Of a stretch of 64,000 bases of DNA, positions 7,664 through 17,075 are shown in pieces. Under the pieces are notes generated by a model. The model ran no database searches. It was not told the DNA's origin and was given only the letters and a program-made list of their open reading frames with translations. The stretch covers positions 62,001-126,000 of the forward strand of contig OZ240206.1 of NCBI GenBank assembly GCA_965197405.1, in the 5' to 3' direction. Within the stretch, counting starts at the first letter, position 1, and each line of letters begins with the position of its first letter. This DNA is from G965197405 sp965197405. Its GTDB lineage: Bacteria; Chloroflexota; Dehalococcoidia; Lucifugimonadales; JAGWBF01. The position numbers were made by a program, and so were the translations under genes.

Positions 7664-8458
7664 TTAGTAGTGGACTCCCTGGCCCGCTCCTCCCTCGATG
7701 GCGATGGTCTGGCCTGTGATGGCGCTAGCCCTGGCGGAGACGAGGAACAGGACCAGGTCGGCGACGTCTTCAGGCTCTACCATGCGTCCAATGGGGATAG
7801 AGCTCACGGCGCGGCGCTCCGCTTCGTCAAGGGTAATGTCCGCGTCGCTGGCCCGCCTCTCCAGCATCATGGTCTGCCTTGGCGTCCTGGTGGTGCCGGG
7901 GTGGATACAGTTCACCAGGATGCCATCCTGGGCCACCTGGTCGGAGACATATTTAGCCATGTTGGATACGGCGGAGTTGGTGACCCCGTTGCTCATGGTG
8001 AGGGGGCCGACATTCCTGGCAGCCATACCACCGATGTTGATTATCCGCCCTCCCCCCCGGGCCTTCATATGGGGGATAATCTCCCTGGCACAACGCATGT
8101 ACCCCATCACCTTCACGTTGATATGGTTCAGCCACGCCTCGTCGGGTAGCTCCATGAAGGGGGCTGCGACGGAGTTCACGGCGTTGTTCACCAGAATATC
8201 AACGCCACCCAGCTCGGCAACGGTGGAAGAGACCAAGTCCCGGATGTCTTCCAGGCTGGTCATATCCGCCCTGACTGCATGGACCTTACGGCCCGTTCTG
8301 GACCGTATCTCCCCGGCGGCCTCTTCGAGGGTTTCGACTCCACGGGCACAGATAGCCACATCAACCCCTTCTTGGGCGAGGGCCAGGGCCGTCGTCCTGC
8401 CTATCCCCAGGCTGCCCCCGGTGACTACGGCCACTTTACCCTGGAGTCCCAGGTCCAT
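7664..8458 (-). CDS. SDR-family oxidoreductase-like protein lacking the YxxxK dyad
   Basis: 264 residues with the classical SDR frame: cofactor motif TGGSLGIGR near residue 14, NNAVN at the NNAG position, and a C-terminal GQTIAIEGGAG end. The catalytic segment that normally reads YxxxK is NGVTNSAV, so both Tyr and Lys appear replaced by Asn. It may therefore bind nucleotide without normal dehydrogenase chemistry, or use a different mechanism. Encoded upstream of the thioredoxin-like lipoprotein on the same strand, 140 bases apart. Confidence 0.8.
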   Translation of the reverse strand: MDLGLQGKVAVVTGGSLGIGRTTALALAQEGVDVAICARGVETLEEAAGEIRSRTGRKVHAVRADMTSLEDIRDLVSSTVAELGGVDILVNNAVNSVAAPFMELPDEAWLNHINVKVMGYMRCAREIIPHMKARGGGRIINIGGMAARNVGPLTMSNGVTNSAVSNMAKYVSDQVAQDGILVNCIHPGTTRTPRQTMMLERRASDADITLDEAERRAVSSIPIGRMVEPEDVADLVLFLVSARASAITGQTIAIEGGAGQGVHY

Positions 8459-8560
8459 ACTTCCTCCAATCCGTTAGGCGGCATGTCAGGCCGGGTGGAT
8501 TTTCGCCCCTAAATTGTAGTCCGTGCTCGGAAACGGGTCAACGATTGCAACTCCCTTACG

Positions 8561-8926
8561 TCACTCCGAGCGCGGAGAGGAATGACGCGCCTCGTCAGGC
8601 AAATTGTCCAGGGCCAACGACAGTAACGCGGTGGGGATTTTCAGCATCCTTACCCGTCCGCGAACGGATATGGTGACATCCCTCTCCGTAGTGCCGTAGA
8701 GGACTTTTTCGCCCGACCATCTCCTGGCAACGTCAATCCTGGGTCCGTAAGTGCAGCCGAAAATGCAGTTGCAAGAGGTGACCCGGACCCTGGCGTCAAG
8801 CCCGTGGTCTCTCACGGCGCTCGTTAGCCCCCGGAGGAGGGCGGGTCCGTTGAGTCCATCGGACTCTGCGCTCATACACTTTCGGTCGTCCGTGCAAACG
8901 ATGATATTCAAGTCTGGGACGGGCAT
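8561..8926 (-). CDS. Thioredoxin-like 2Fe-2S ferredoxin
   Basis: 121 residues resembling the (2Fe-2S) thioredoxin-like ferredoxins. Cysteines occur as CTDDRKC near residues 11-17 and CNCIFGCTYGP near residues 52-60; the C-x3-C followed by GP is the family's second cluster-binding segment. It is probably an electron carrier or metal-binding protein. The last residues (ARHSSPRSE) are encoded by a degenerate fragment of the dispersed repeat (GAGCGCGGAGAGGAATGAC), which also supplies the stop codon, so the natural C-terminus may have been altered. Confidence 0.72.
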   Translation of the reverse strand: MPVPDLNIIVCTDDRKCMSAESDGLNGPALLRGLTSAVRDHGLDARVRVTSCNCIFGCTYGPRIDVARRWSGEKVLYGTTERDVTISVRGRVRMLKIPTALLSLALDNLPDEARHSSPRSE

Positions 8927-9040
8927 ATCCGACCGGCTCCTGTACGATGACTTGCTTATAGCAAATGGCTTGCCTCAGCAAAGGTACTCCCATGATTATA
9001 CATCATAGACCTGCCTGCGGACTTGATGGGTGGCCAAGCC

Positions 9041-9263
9041 CAGGGCCTTTTCATTGTCACCCCCTGTTCAAGCCAGGGGCAGGCTCCGAGCGGAGCGAGG
9101 GGTCTAAAAGTTCTGGCTGACCGAGGCCTTGTTTTGGCCGGTACTGCCTTGATTCCGGCTTTTGTCAGGCATCATTTTTGGATTCCTCACTACGCTTCGC
9201 TGCGCTCGGAATGACGGCGGCAGGGACCTGTATTCACCTAGCGTCGAAAATTGAACGGCCCTG
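9041..9263. mobile_element. MITE-like dispersed repeat, tandem copy 3a
   Basis: A 223-bp element from CAGGGCCTTTTCATTGTC to AATTGAACGGCCCTG, in the opposite orientation to the 5989 copy. The flanks GCCAAGCC (9033-9040) and GCCAGGCC (9264-9271) match at 7 of 8. It carries a longer middle part (TTCTGGCTGACCGAGGCC) than copies 1 and 2. Confidence 0.75.
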
Positions 9264-9271
9264 GCCAGGCC

Positions 9272-9477
9272 CAGGGCCTTTTCATTGTCACCCCCTGTTC
9301 AAGCCAGGGGCAGGCTCCGAGCGGAGCGAGGGGTCTAAAAGTTCTGGCTGACCGAGGCCTTGTTTTGGCCGGTACTGGGTTAGGCACCACTTTAGATTCC
9401 TCACTACGCTTCGCTGCGCTCGGAATGACGGCGGCAGGAACCTGTATTCACCCAGCGTCGAGAATTGAACGGACCTG
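9272..9477. mobile_element. MITE-like dispersed repeat, tandem copy 3b
   Basis: A 206-bp near-copy of the preceding element in direct orientation, 231 bp downstream. It lacks part of the segment after GGCCGGTACTG and ends AATTGAACGGACCTG. The two copies probably arose by tandem duplication. With copy 3a it fills nearly all of the roughly 600-base gap between the ferredoxin gene and the next plus-strand gene; I see no gene in this gap. Confidence 0.75.
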
Positions 9478-9551
9478 AATACTTCTTGCAAAAAGGTTGC
9501 GCTGTATGCTACCCTTCGGGAAGGGCGACCGACCGTCTCCCACAGGGGACT

Positions 9552-11393
9552 ATGGTCTACTCTGCGGGGTGTACCGTGACCGGCATCCGTTTTTCCACCC
9601 GGCCCAACAGGGCCCACGAAATAGAATGGCAAGAGTGGGGCGAGGCCGCCTTCAAGAAGGCCCAGGCGGAGGACAAGCCCGTCCTGCTCTCCATATCGGC
9701 AGTCTGGTGCCACTGGTGTCACGTCATGGATGAGACCTCGTACTCGGACACTGGAGTTATCGGTCTCATAAATGAGCGCTTTGTCCCCATAAGGGTTGAC
9801 AGCGACCAGCGGCCTGACGTTAATTCCCGCTACAACATGGGCGGCTGGCCTACCACGGCCTTTCTCACCCCTTACGGGGACGTGATTACCGGGGCCGCTT
9901 ATATGCCGCCCGAGCAGCTCAGGGGAGCCTTAACCCAGGTAGCCGACGCCTATAGTCAGCAGAAGGACGCTCTGCTCCGGCGGGCCGAAGAGCTGCTGGA
10001 CAAACGTCGAAAGAAGGCGGCCCTGGCCTCGGCGGGGCAGGAGGTCGAGGCCTCCATCGTGGACGTTGTAACCGGTACGGTAGTTGGGGCCTACGACTCT
10101 GAGCACGGGGGATTCGGCAGCCAGCCCAAGTTCCCCATGGTATCGGCTGTCGAGCTTCTGCTGCACACGTACCTGTCCACGGGCGACACCGCGTACCTCT
10201 TGAAGGTCGGGAAGACCCTGGACAATATGATGAACGGCGGGCTGTACGACCATGAAGAGGAGGGCTTCTTCCGCTACTCGACCACAAGAGACTGGTCCGT
10301 GCCCCACTTTGAGAAGATGCTGGGAGATAACGTGGGCCTGCTCAGGCTGTACCTTCGCAGCTACCTGGTCACCGGTAAGGAGGAGTACGCAAGGGTGGCG
10401 TCCCGGGTGGGGGACTACCTGAGCGGCCATCTGTACGACAGCGCATCGGGGGCCTTCTACGGCAGCCAGGACGCGGATGAAGAGTACTACGCACTCCCTC
10501 TGGCCGACCGCCGGAAGCGCACCTCGCCGGTGGTGGACCAGGTCTTCTATACGAGCACGAACGCCATAGTAGCCTCGGCCTACCTGGAGGCCTCCTGGGT
10601 GCTCGACAGGCCAGGAATGGGCGACGTAGGCCTCGGAATCTTGGAGTTCCTCCTGGAACAGTGCCGGGAAAAGCCCTTGCGCCGCAGCTACTTTCCCGGT
10701 GGCGGGTCCGGCATACACGCGCTTTTGGTTGACTACTCGCGCCTGGTAATAGCTCTGCTGGACGCTTATGACCGCACCTCCCAGCCGCGCTATATGGACG
10801 AGGCGCAACGCCTGGCGGGAGAGATGATTGGCATTTTCTGGGACAACCAGGGCGGAGGTTTCTTCGACATCCGGGAGGACCCGCAAGCCCTCGGCACGCT
10901 GAAAGTGCGGGACAAGCCAATGGAGGACAACGTCGCCGCCGTCGAAGCCCTGACCCGGCTGTTCAACTCCACCTTTAGGGAAGATTACCGCAAGGCCGCC
11001 GAGACCACCCTACGCGCCTTCGTCCCGGTCTACCAGGAGTACGGGGAGTCCGCGGCCGGCTATGCCCTGGCCGTTGACCGCTTCCTGCATTCGCCCGTGG
11101 AGGTGAGCGTAGTGGGCAAGCCGGGCGGAGCCGACACGAAAGCCATCCTCACGGCAGCAGCAACCATCCCTTATCCTCACACGACCATCAAGTTCATGGA
11201 CGTCCACGACGCAGAGCGGCTAGCCGAGGCGGGCTACTGGCCCAGCGAAGAGGCACAAGCCTATGTGTGCCTGGAGACAGTCTGCCTGGCGCCCATCAGC
11301 GAACCCGGCGCCCTCCACCAGGCCGTCGAGGAGTTCCTGGAGTCCAGCAGCCAGGGGGCGGGTGGTATCATTCAGAGTATAGGCAGAATATAG
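9552..11393 (+). CDS. Thioredoxin domain-containing protein (DUF255, YyaL/SSP411 family)
   Basis: About 613 residues. An N-terminal thioredoxin-like DUF255 domain has the invariant VWCHWCHVMDETSYSD with its CxxC, followed by NERFVPIRVD and GGWPTTAFLTPYG. A long alpha/alpha-barrel like that of N-acylglucosamine 2-epimerases follows, with GGFGSQPKFP, YDHEEEGFFRYSTTRDWSVPHFEKML and GAFYGSQDADEEYY. The family is widespread but biochemically ill-defined. The start is uncertain: ATG 9552 follows AGGGG, GTG 9576 is possible, and an upstream in-frame ATG at 9465 would begin inside the repeat. It is slightly shorter than most homologues. Confidence 0.85.
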   Translation: MVYSAGCTVTGIRFSTRPNRAHEIEWQEWGEAAFKKAQAEDKPVLLSISAVWCHWCHVMDETSYSDTGVIGLINERFVPIRVDSDQRPDVNSRYNMGGWPTTAFLTPYGDVITGAAYMPPEQLRGALTQVADAYSQQKDALLRRAEELLDKRRKKAALASAGQEVEASIVDVVTGTVVGAYDSEHGGFGSQPKFPMVSAVELLLHTYLSTGDTAYLLKVGKTLDNMMNGGLYDHEEEGFFRYSTTRDWSVPHFEKMLGDNVGLLRLYLRSYLVTGKEEYARVASRVGDYLSGHLYDSASGAFYGSQDADEEYYALPLADRRKRTSPVVDQVFYTSTNAIVASAYLEASWVLDRPGMGDVGLGILEFLLEQCREKPLRRSYFPGGGSGIHALLVDYSRLVIALLDAYDRTSQPRYMDEAQRLAGEMIGIFWDNQGGGFFDIREDPQALGTLKVRDKPMEDNVAAVEALTRLFNSTFREDYRKAAETTLRAFVPVYQEYGESAAGYALAVDRFLHSPVEVSVVGKPGGADTKAILTAAATIPYPHTTIKFMDVHDAERLAEAGYWPSEEAQAYVCLETVCLAPISEPGALHQAVEEFLESSSQGAGGIIQSIGRI

Positions 11394-11522
11394 GCGGCTT
11401 GGTGTAGAGGAAAGGGCGCCCATTGGTCACTGTGGACGGGGCCGCTGTGAGTGGACCGAAGAGTCTCCGCCAGGACAAAATTATCCCCCGAAACTATCCC
11501 ATCAATTTGACGGAGGCTTTGC

Positions 11523-13331
11523 GTGCTCAAAAGCGCGGGCTGTGGAGAGCTTAGAGAGAAGGATGCAGGCGAGCGGGTAACCCTGTCGGGCTGGGTGAAC
11601 CGCCGGAGGGACCATGGCGGGGTCATCTTCATCGACTTGAGGGACCGGTCAGGGCTGGTCCAGGTGGTCTTCAACCCCGAGCTTTCCCCTGAGCCTCACA
11701 AGGTAGCCGATGAGGTGCGCGCCGAGTGGGTATTGAAGGTGACCGGCGAGGTCCGCAGGAGACCTTCCGAGTCCGAAAACCCCAACCTCTCCACGGGGTA
11801 CGTGGAGGTGATAGCCGAGGGCGCCGAGGTCCTGAACTCGTGCCCCACGCCGCCGTTCTACATAAATGAGGACTCGGAGGTGGAAGAGAGCCTCCGGCTG
11901 AAGTACCGCTACCTCGACCTGCGCAGGCCAAGGATGCAGGGAAACCTGGTCCTGCGGCACCAGGTGGTGAAGTTCATAAGAGACTTCCTGGACGAGAGGG
12001 GTTTTCTGGAAATAGAGACTCCCATCCTCATCAAGAGCACTCCCGAGGGGGCCAGGGATTTCCTGGTGCCCAGCCGCTTGCAGGGTGGCAGCTTCTATGC
12101 CCTCCCCCAGTCGCCCCAGCAGCTAAAGCAGCTGCTCATGGTGGCAGGTGTGGAGCGGTATTTCCAGATAGCCCGTTGCTTTCGGGACGAGGACCTCCGG
12201 GCGGACCGCCAGCCGGAGTTCACGCAGCTCGACCTGGAGATGAGCTTCGTGGATGAGAACGACGTGCTGGGTCTCACGGAGGAGCTTTACACTTCGATGA
12301 TAGAGACGATAACCCCCGGTAAAAAGCTCATGAAGCCCTTCCCGCGCCTCACTTACGAAGAGTCGGCGGCAAAGTACGCCACGGACAAGCCGGACTTGCG
12401 CTTCGGGATGGAGATGACCGACGTCACGGACATAGCCGTCAGGACCGACTTCAGGATTTTCCAGAGGGCGGTGGAGCAGGGGGGCATCGTAAAGGGATTC
12501 GTGGTGCCGGGCGAGTCCGGGTATAGCGGCATGATGCTCAGGGAGCTGGAGCAGTTCTCCCGCCAAAGCGGCGCGAAGGGGCTGAGCCACATCCGCATAG
12601 GCACGGGGCACGGTCTCGACCAGCTTACCGAGGATGACATCCAGTTCGTCCAGGGCTTGAGGATGCCCCCGACCATGGTAAGGGAGCTTGGGGAGCGCAT
12701 GGGGGCGGCGGCGGGAGACCTGATACTGCTGATGGCGGGACCCGCCCGCGAGATACACCCGCCCCTGAGCGCCCTCCGCAACGAGATGGGAAGGCGTCTT
12801 GGGCTGGTGGACCAGGATACCCTGTCCTTTGCCTTCGTCGTAGATTTCCCCCTCTTCGAGTGGAACGTGGAGGGGAAGCGATGGGACTCCTCTCATCATC
12901 CCTTCACCTCTCCCAGGGATGAGCATGTGGAGAAGCTATACGCCGGCGGGCCGGGGGAGATAGACGGCCTCGCGAACATAAAGTCGAAGGCCTACGACAT
13001 GGTATGCAACGGCAGCGAGCTTGCCAGTGGCAGCATCCGGGTCCACCGCCGGGGGTTACAGGAGAGGATTTTCGAAATCCTCGGCTACACCTCCGAGGAG
13101 GTACAGGAGCGGTTCGGCCACTTGCTGGAGGCCCTGGAATACGGCGCTCCGCCCCACGGCGGGATCGCCCCCGGGATAGACCGCCTGGTGGCAATCCTCA
13201 CAGGCGCCGCTTCCATCAGGGACGTGATTGCCTTTCCCAAAACTCAGAGCGGCGCCGACCTCCTCTTTGGTTCCCCCTCGCCGGTGGGCGACGAGCAACT
13301 GAAAGAGCTCCACTTGAAACTCGCTGAATAA
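11523..13331 (+). CDS. aspS: Aspartate--tRNA ligase (probably non-discriminating)
   Basis: 602 residues, full length for bacterial AspRS. Seen are the N-terminal anticodon-binding OB fold (TLSGWVNRRRDHGGVIFIDLRDRSG), class II motif 2 (FRDEDLRADRQPEFTQLDLEMSF), the inserted GAD domain of bacterial enzymes, and motif 3 (GIAPGIDRLVAIL). Residue 31 is His; in characterised bacterial enzymes His here accompanies non-discriminating AspRS, which also charges tRNA-Asn, whereas Leu marks discriminating ones. This implies use of a GatCAB amidotransferase, not seen in the window. Start GTG 11523 follows GGAGG at good spacing. Confidence 0.95.
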   Translation: MLKSAGCGELREKDAGERVTLSGWVNRRRDHGGVIFIDLRDRSGLVQVVFNPELSPEPHKVADEVRAEWVLKVTGEVRRRPSESENPNLSTGYVEVIAEGAEVLNSCPTPPFYINEDSEVEESLRLKYRYLDLRRPRMQGNLVLRHQVVKFIRDFLDERGFLEIETPILIKSTPEGARDFLVPSRLQGGSFYALPQSPQQLKQLLMVAGVERYFQIARCFRDEDLRADRQPEFTQLDLEMSFVDENDVLGLTEELYTSMIETITPGKKLMKPFPRLTYEESAAKYATDKPDLRFGMEMTDVTDIAVRTDFRIFQRAVEQGGIVKGFVVPGESGYSGMMLRELEQFSRQSGAKGLSHIRIGTGHGLDQLTEDDIQFVQGLRMPPTMVRELGERMGAAAGDLILLMAGPAREIHPPLSALRNEMGRRLGLVDQDTLSFAFVVDFPLFEWNVEGKRWDSSHHPFTSPRDEHVEKLYAGGPGEIDGLANIKSKAYDMVCNGSELASGSIRVHRRGLQERIFEILGYTSEEVQERFGHLLEALEYGAPPHGGIAPGIDRLVAILTGAASIRDVIAFPKTQSGADLLFGSPSPVGDEQLKELHLKLAE

Positions 13332-13407
13332 CAGGGGACAGCAGGGCCGGGCTTCAGGTCGAGACCCGCGCGCCGAGTGAGTGTCGGTCGGCTGCCGCAA
13401 AAGAAAC

Positions 13408-13436
13408 TTTTCACGATATGGTCGGTATGATATAAT
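13408..13436 (+). promoter_or_regulatory. Putative sigma70-type promoter of tig-clpP-clpX
   Basis: TTTTCA (13408-13413) and a perfect TATAAT (13431-13436) are separated by 17 bases, about 90 bases upstream of the trigger factor start. The -10 context TATAATTCGG recurs at 37809 upstream of another gene. Confidence 0.6.
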
Positions 13437-13528
13437 TCGGTCATGCCACGCCATTTCCGGTCAGCAACGCCACGTATCCCCGTTCATCCCTCATAGAAAT
13501 AGCATTACGCCTCCGGAGGAGAAGTTAG

Positions 13529-14977
13529 TTGAAGATTACCAAGGAAGAAACCTCCTCTCAACAGGTTGAACTAAATATCGAGCTCGACTCTGCCGATATA
13601 GAGCCCTATCTGGACAGGTCATACAAGCGGCTAGTCAACAGGCTGAACATTCCAGGCTTCCGACGGGGGAAAGCGCCCAGATTTATAGTGGAAAATTACG
13701 TTGGCAGGGAGTCGCTGGTACGTGAAAGCCTGGACCTTATAGCCCGGGAATCTCTGGACAAGGCCATAGAGGAAGAAAATCTCCAGACCTTCGGCGAGCC
13801 CGATGTGGAGTTGGTAGAGTTCGACCCCATCTCCCTCAAGGCCGTCGTGCCCCTGGAGCCCGTTGTGGAGCTAGGCGACTTTCGCAGCATCCGGCTGGAG
13901 CCTGAGACTGTGGAGGTGACGGAGGAGCAGGTTGACGGTGTGCTGGAGAAGATGCGCTACGATTCGGCCCCCTGGGAACCCGTGGACAGGCCGGTGAAGT
14001 TCGGCGACCTCGTCACCCTGGACCTGGATGCCTTCATAGACGGGGAGTCAGTGGGCGAAGACAGGGGCATTGACTTCATCCCCGCCCTGGAGAACCCTTT
14101 CCCGCTCCCCGGATTCTCGGTGCATATGGAGGGTATTGCGAAGGACGAGTCCAAGGAGTTCACCCTTACGGTGCCCGAGGACTACCAGGATACAACGATA
14201 GCCGGCAAAGAGTGCCGCTTCAATGTAAAAGCGCTGGAGATAAAGGAGAAGGCGCTGCCGGAGTTGGACGACGAGTTCGCCAAAGGCGTGGGCGATGAGG
14301 GACATGAGGACCTTGAAGCCTTGCGGGCCAGCGTTCTGGAGAGCCTGACGGAGCAGTCGGAGAGGATTGCCCAGCGCGCCTTCCAGGAGAAAAGCCTGGA
14401 GCAGGTAATAAGCGGCGCTTCTATAGTGGTGTCCGAGCTCACCACGAACAGAGAGATTGACCACCTGCTCGAAGAGCAGGCTAGGGCTCTGGAGAGAAGC
14501 CAGATGGACATGGACACTTACCTCCAGAACGTGGGCAAGTCCCGCGAGGAGCTGCGGGAGGAAGTGCGTCCCGATGCCGAGGAGCGCCTGACCCGCTCCC
14601 TGGTGATAAGGAATCTGGCCCGGGAGGAGGGTATCGAGGTCTCCCCCGAGGAGATAGAGGCCGAGATAGAGAACCTGGCCTCCGGCTCAGGCGAGTCCAG
14701 TGAAGCCCTCTACCAGGCCCTCTCCTCAGACAGCATGAGAGGCTCCATCGGCAACACTATGCTGACCCGGAAAGTGCTTGAACGCCTCGCCCAGATAGCC
14801 GCGGGGGACGCGGTGGAAGAAGCCTCTCAAGAAGAGGGCAGCGCGTCTATCCAGGGCGCGGAGGCGCCCATGGAGGAGGCCGACGCTGATGGTTTGGCTC
14901 CGGCTTCAGCCGGAGATGCAGAGGCAGGCCAGGCCGAGGAAGAAGGAGGTAACCCAAGTGACAATCAACCCCAATAA
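13529..14977 (+). CDS. tig: Trigger factor
   Basis: 482 residues. The N-terminal ribosome-binding domain carries the signature NIPGFRRGKAPRFIVENYVG (around residue 39). A PPIase-like FKBP domain follows at about residues 155-245 (GDLVTLDLDAFIDG, FPLPGFSVHMEGIAKDESKEF), then a helical C-terminal chaperone domain. The last ~50 residues are an acidic, low-complexity tail (Glu, Ala, Gly), longer than usual. Start is TTG 13529 with CGGAGGAGAAG just upstream. The gene order tig-clpP-clpX is conserved in many bacteria, and its 3' end overlaps the start of clpP by 20 bases. Confidence 0.94.
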   Translation: MKITKEETSSQQVELNIELDSADIEPYLDRSYKRLVNRLNIPGFRRGKAPRFIVENYVGRESLVRESLDLIARESLDKAIEEENLQTFGEPDVELVEFDPISLKAVVPLEPVVELGDFRSIRLEPETVEVTEEQVDGVLEKMRYDSAPWEPVDRPVKFGDLVTLDLDAFIDGESVGEDRGIDFIPALENPFPLPGFSVHMEGIAKDESKEFTLTVPEDYQDTTIAGKECRFNVKALEIKEKALPELDDEFAKGVGDEGHEDLEALRASVLESLTEQSERIAQRAFQEKSLEQVISGASIVVSELTTNREIDHLLEEQARALERSQMDMDTYLQNVGKSREELREEVRPDAEERLTRSLVIRNLAREEGIEVSPEEIEAEIENLASGSGESSEALYQALSSDSMRGSIGNTMLTRKVLERLAQIAAGDAVEEASQEEGSASIQGAEAPMEEADADGLAPASAGDAEAGQAEEEGGNPSDNQPQ

Positions 14978-15602
14978 CATCATACCTATGGTAATAGAGA
15001 CTGGCCCCAGGGGAGAGAGGGCCTTTGACATTTACTCCCTTCTGCTGAAGGAGAGGATTGTCTTCCTGGGAACGCCCATAGCTGACCATGTAGCCAACAC
15101 CATCATAGCCCAGCTGCTGTTTCTGGAGCGAGAGGACCCGGAAAGAGATATAAACCTCTACATAAACAGCCCGGGGGGTGTAATCAGCGCGGGGCTGGCC
15201 ATCTATGATACGATGCGCCTGGTACGCCCCCAGGTATCCACCATCTGCGTGGGCATGGCCGCCAGCATGGCCACCGTGCTCCTGAGTGGAGGCCATGCCG
15301 GGAAGAGGTACGCTCTGCCCAACGCCACCATTCACATGCACCAGCCTATGGGCGGCGCTCAGGGCCAGGCCTCGGATATAGAGATAGCCGCCAGGGAAAT
15401 CCTCAGAATGCAGGACAAGATCCGGCAGATTCTCTCCGACCACACCGGGCAGCAGTATGAGAAGATAGCAAGGGATACGGATAGAGACTACTATCTTGCG
15501 CCGGACCAGGCCCTGGAGTATGGTATTATAGACGAGGTGCTGGGCGCTCAGGATGGAAAAACTCCTCAGCCCACGGAGGGAGACCCAGCCCCGGCGGCAT
15601 GA
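14958..15602 (+). CDS. clpP: ATP-dependent Clp protease proteolytic subunit
   Basis: 214 residues. The serine-protease features are intact: oxyanion/substrate segment YINSPGGVISAGLAIYDTM, nucleophile Ser in GMAASMATVLL, and catalytic His in HMHQPMGG, followed by the DRDYYLAP segment. It forms the tetradecameric peptidase that works with ClpX, encoded next. Start GTG 14958 lies within the end of tig and has a strong AAGGAGGT seven bases upstream; an upstream ATG at 14889 would add 23 residues out of the tig coding region and is unlikely. Confidence 0.95.
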   Translation: MTINPNNIIPMVIETGPRGERAFDIYSLLLKERIVFLGTPIADHVANTIIAQLLFLEREDPERDINLYINSPGGVISAGLAIYDTMRLVRPQVSTICVGMAASMATVLLSGGHAGKRYALPNATIHMHQPMGGAQGQASDIEIAAREILRMQDKIRQILSDHTGQQYEKIARDTDRDYYLAPDQALEYGIIDEVLGAQDGKTPQPTEGDPAPAA

Positions 15603-15761
15603 ACCTGTAGGACCTAGCGGAAGCCCCCACAGGGCGCACGAAGGTATGACACGCGTCACCCTGAGAGGCTCCGAGCCTGATGGCAGAAGGAGTGTCCGGT
15701 ATGTTTGCCTGCCCAGTGTCTTGGGAGAGCATCCAGGTACTCTGTCAGGAGGCCATAGGTT

Positions 15762-17075
15762 GTGTCAAATAGCAGGGGTGGCTCTAGGGCCTATCTGTGT
15801 TCCTTCTGCAAAAAAGGTGAGACCGACAAGAACCGTCTCGTGGCAGGTCCCGGCAGGGTGTTCATCTGCTATGAGTGTGTAAGGGCCTGCAAGCAGGTCA
15901 TAGACCAGAACGCGCCGGAGGTCTCCAGACCCGCCGCGCCGCGCCAGCCCAAGCTGCCGGTGCCCAGGGAGATAAGCGAGTCCCTGGATGGCTATGTAGT
16001 CGGCCAGGAGCGGGCCAAGAAGTTCCTGAGCGTTGCGCTGTACAATCACTACAAGCGGGTCTGGAACGGTGGCCGGCAGTCCGGCGTCGAGATAGAAAAG
16101 ACCAACGTGCTCCTGATAGGGCCGACGGGGTGCGGCAAGACCCTGCTGGCCCAAACCCTGGCAAAAATCCTGAATGTTCCCTTCGCCATCGCCGACGCCA
16201 CGTCCCTGACGGAATCGGGTTACGTGGGCGAGGACGTGGAGAACATCCTGCTGAGACTCATCCAGGCCGCGGACTGGGACATAGCCAGGGCGGAACAGGG
16301 AATTATCTACATAGATGAGATAGACAAGATAGCGAGGAAGGAAGGCCCCAATCGCTCTATAACCCGCGACGTGTCGGGTGAAGGCGTACAGCAGGAGTTG
16401 CTCAAAATAATAGAGGGATGCGTAGCCAATGTGCCGCCCCAGGGTGGCCGGAAGCACCCCTACCAGGAGTTCCTCCAGATAAAGACCCACGACATCCTCT
16501 TTATCTGCGGCGGCTCCTTCGATGTCCTGGACAGCATCATCGAGCGGCGCCTTGCCAGGGGCAACTCACGGCTGGGCTTCAAGTCCAACGGCTCCGGGCA
16601 CCCACAGGACGACACGAGGGATGGAGCCAACGGCGCCAGCCTACTTCCTTACGTGGTCCCCGACGACCTCTTGGAGTACGGCTTCATACCGGAACTGGTC
16701 GGCCGGTTGCCCGTGACCACCTATCTGGAGGCCTTGGACGAGCCATCTCTCATCAGGGTGCTCACGGAGCCCAAGAACGCCATTGTCAAGCAGTACCAAC
16801 AGCTCTTCAACATGGACAACGTAGAGTTGGTCTTCACGCCCAAAGCCCTCGAGGCAGCGGCGTCGGAGGCCATAAAGCGAAAGACCGGCGCGCGGGGCCT
16901 GAGAAGTATAATCGAACAGACCCTCTTGGACGTGATGTATGAGCTTCCCTCCATCAAAGAGGTGGTGCGGTGCATAGTAGACGGCGGCGCTATAAGGGGG
17001 CAGGAGCCGGCCCTGGTGCTGGCGGCTTCGGGCCAGCCTGTGGAGCTGCCAATCGAAGTTAAGCGCCTAGCCTAG
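15762..17075 (+). CDS. clpX: ATP-dependent Clp protease ATP-binding subunit ClpX
   Basis: 437 residues. An N-terminal C4 zinc-binding domain (CSFCKK and CYECV) is followed by a AAA+ module with Walker A GPTGCGKT, Walker B IIYIDEIDKIAR, the pore loop GYVGEDVEN, and the RKTGARGLRSIIE sensor-2 region. It unfolds substrates for ClpP. Start GTG 15762 has AGGAGG about nine bases upstream. The stop codon TAG (17073-17075) abuts a MITE-like repeat that begins at the next base, so the element seems to have landed at the end of this gene. Confidence 0.95.
   Translation: MSNSRGGSRAYLCSFCKKGETDKNRLVAGPGRVFICYECVRACKQVIDQNAPEVSRPAAPRQPKLPVPREISESLDGYVVGQERAKKFLSVALYNHYKRVWNGGRQSGVEIEKTNVLLIGPTGCGKTLLAQTLAKILNVPFAIADATSLTESGYVGEDVENILLRLIQAADWDIARAEQGIIYIDEIDKIARKEGPNRSITRDVSGEGVQQELLKIIEGCVANVPPQGGRKHPYQEFLQIKTHDILFICGGSFDVLDSIIERRLARGNSRLGFKSNGSGHPQDDTRDGANGASLLPYVVPDDLLEYGFIPELVGRLPVTTYLEALDEPSLIRVLTEPKNAIVKQYQQLFNMDNVELVFTPKALEAAASEAIKRKTGARGLRSIIEQTLLDVMYELPSIKEVVRCIVDGGAIRGQEPALVLAASGQPVELPIEVKRLA

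Noticed and set aside
11394..11522. T-box leader upstream of aspS
   Set aside because: I see no AGGGTGG-type T-box sequence or terminator/antiterminator pair.
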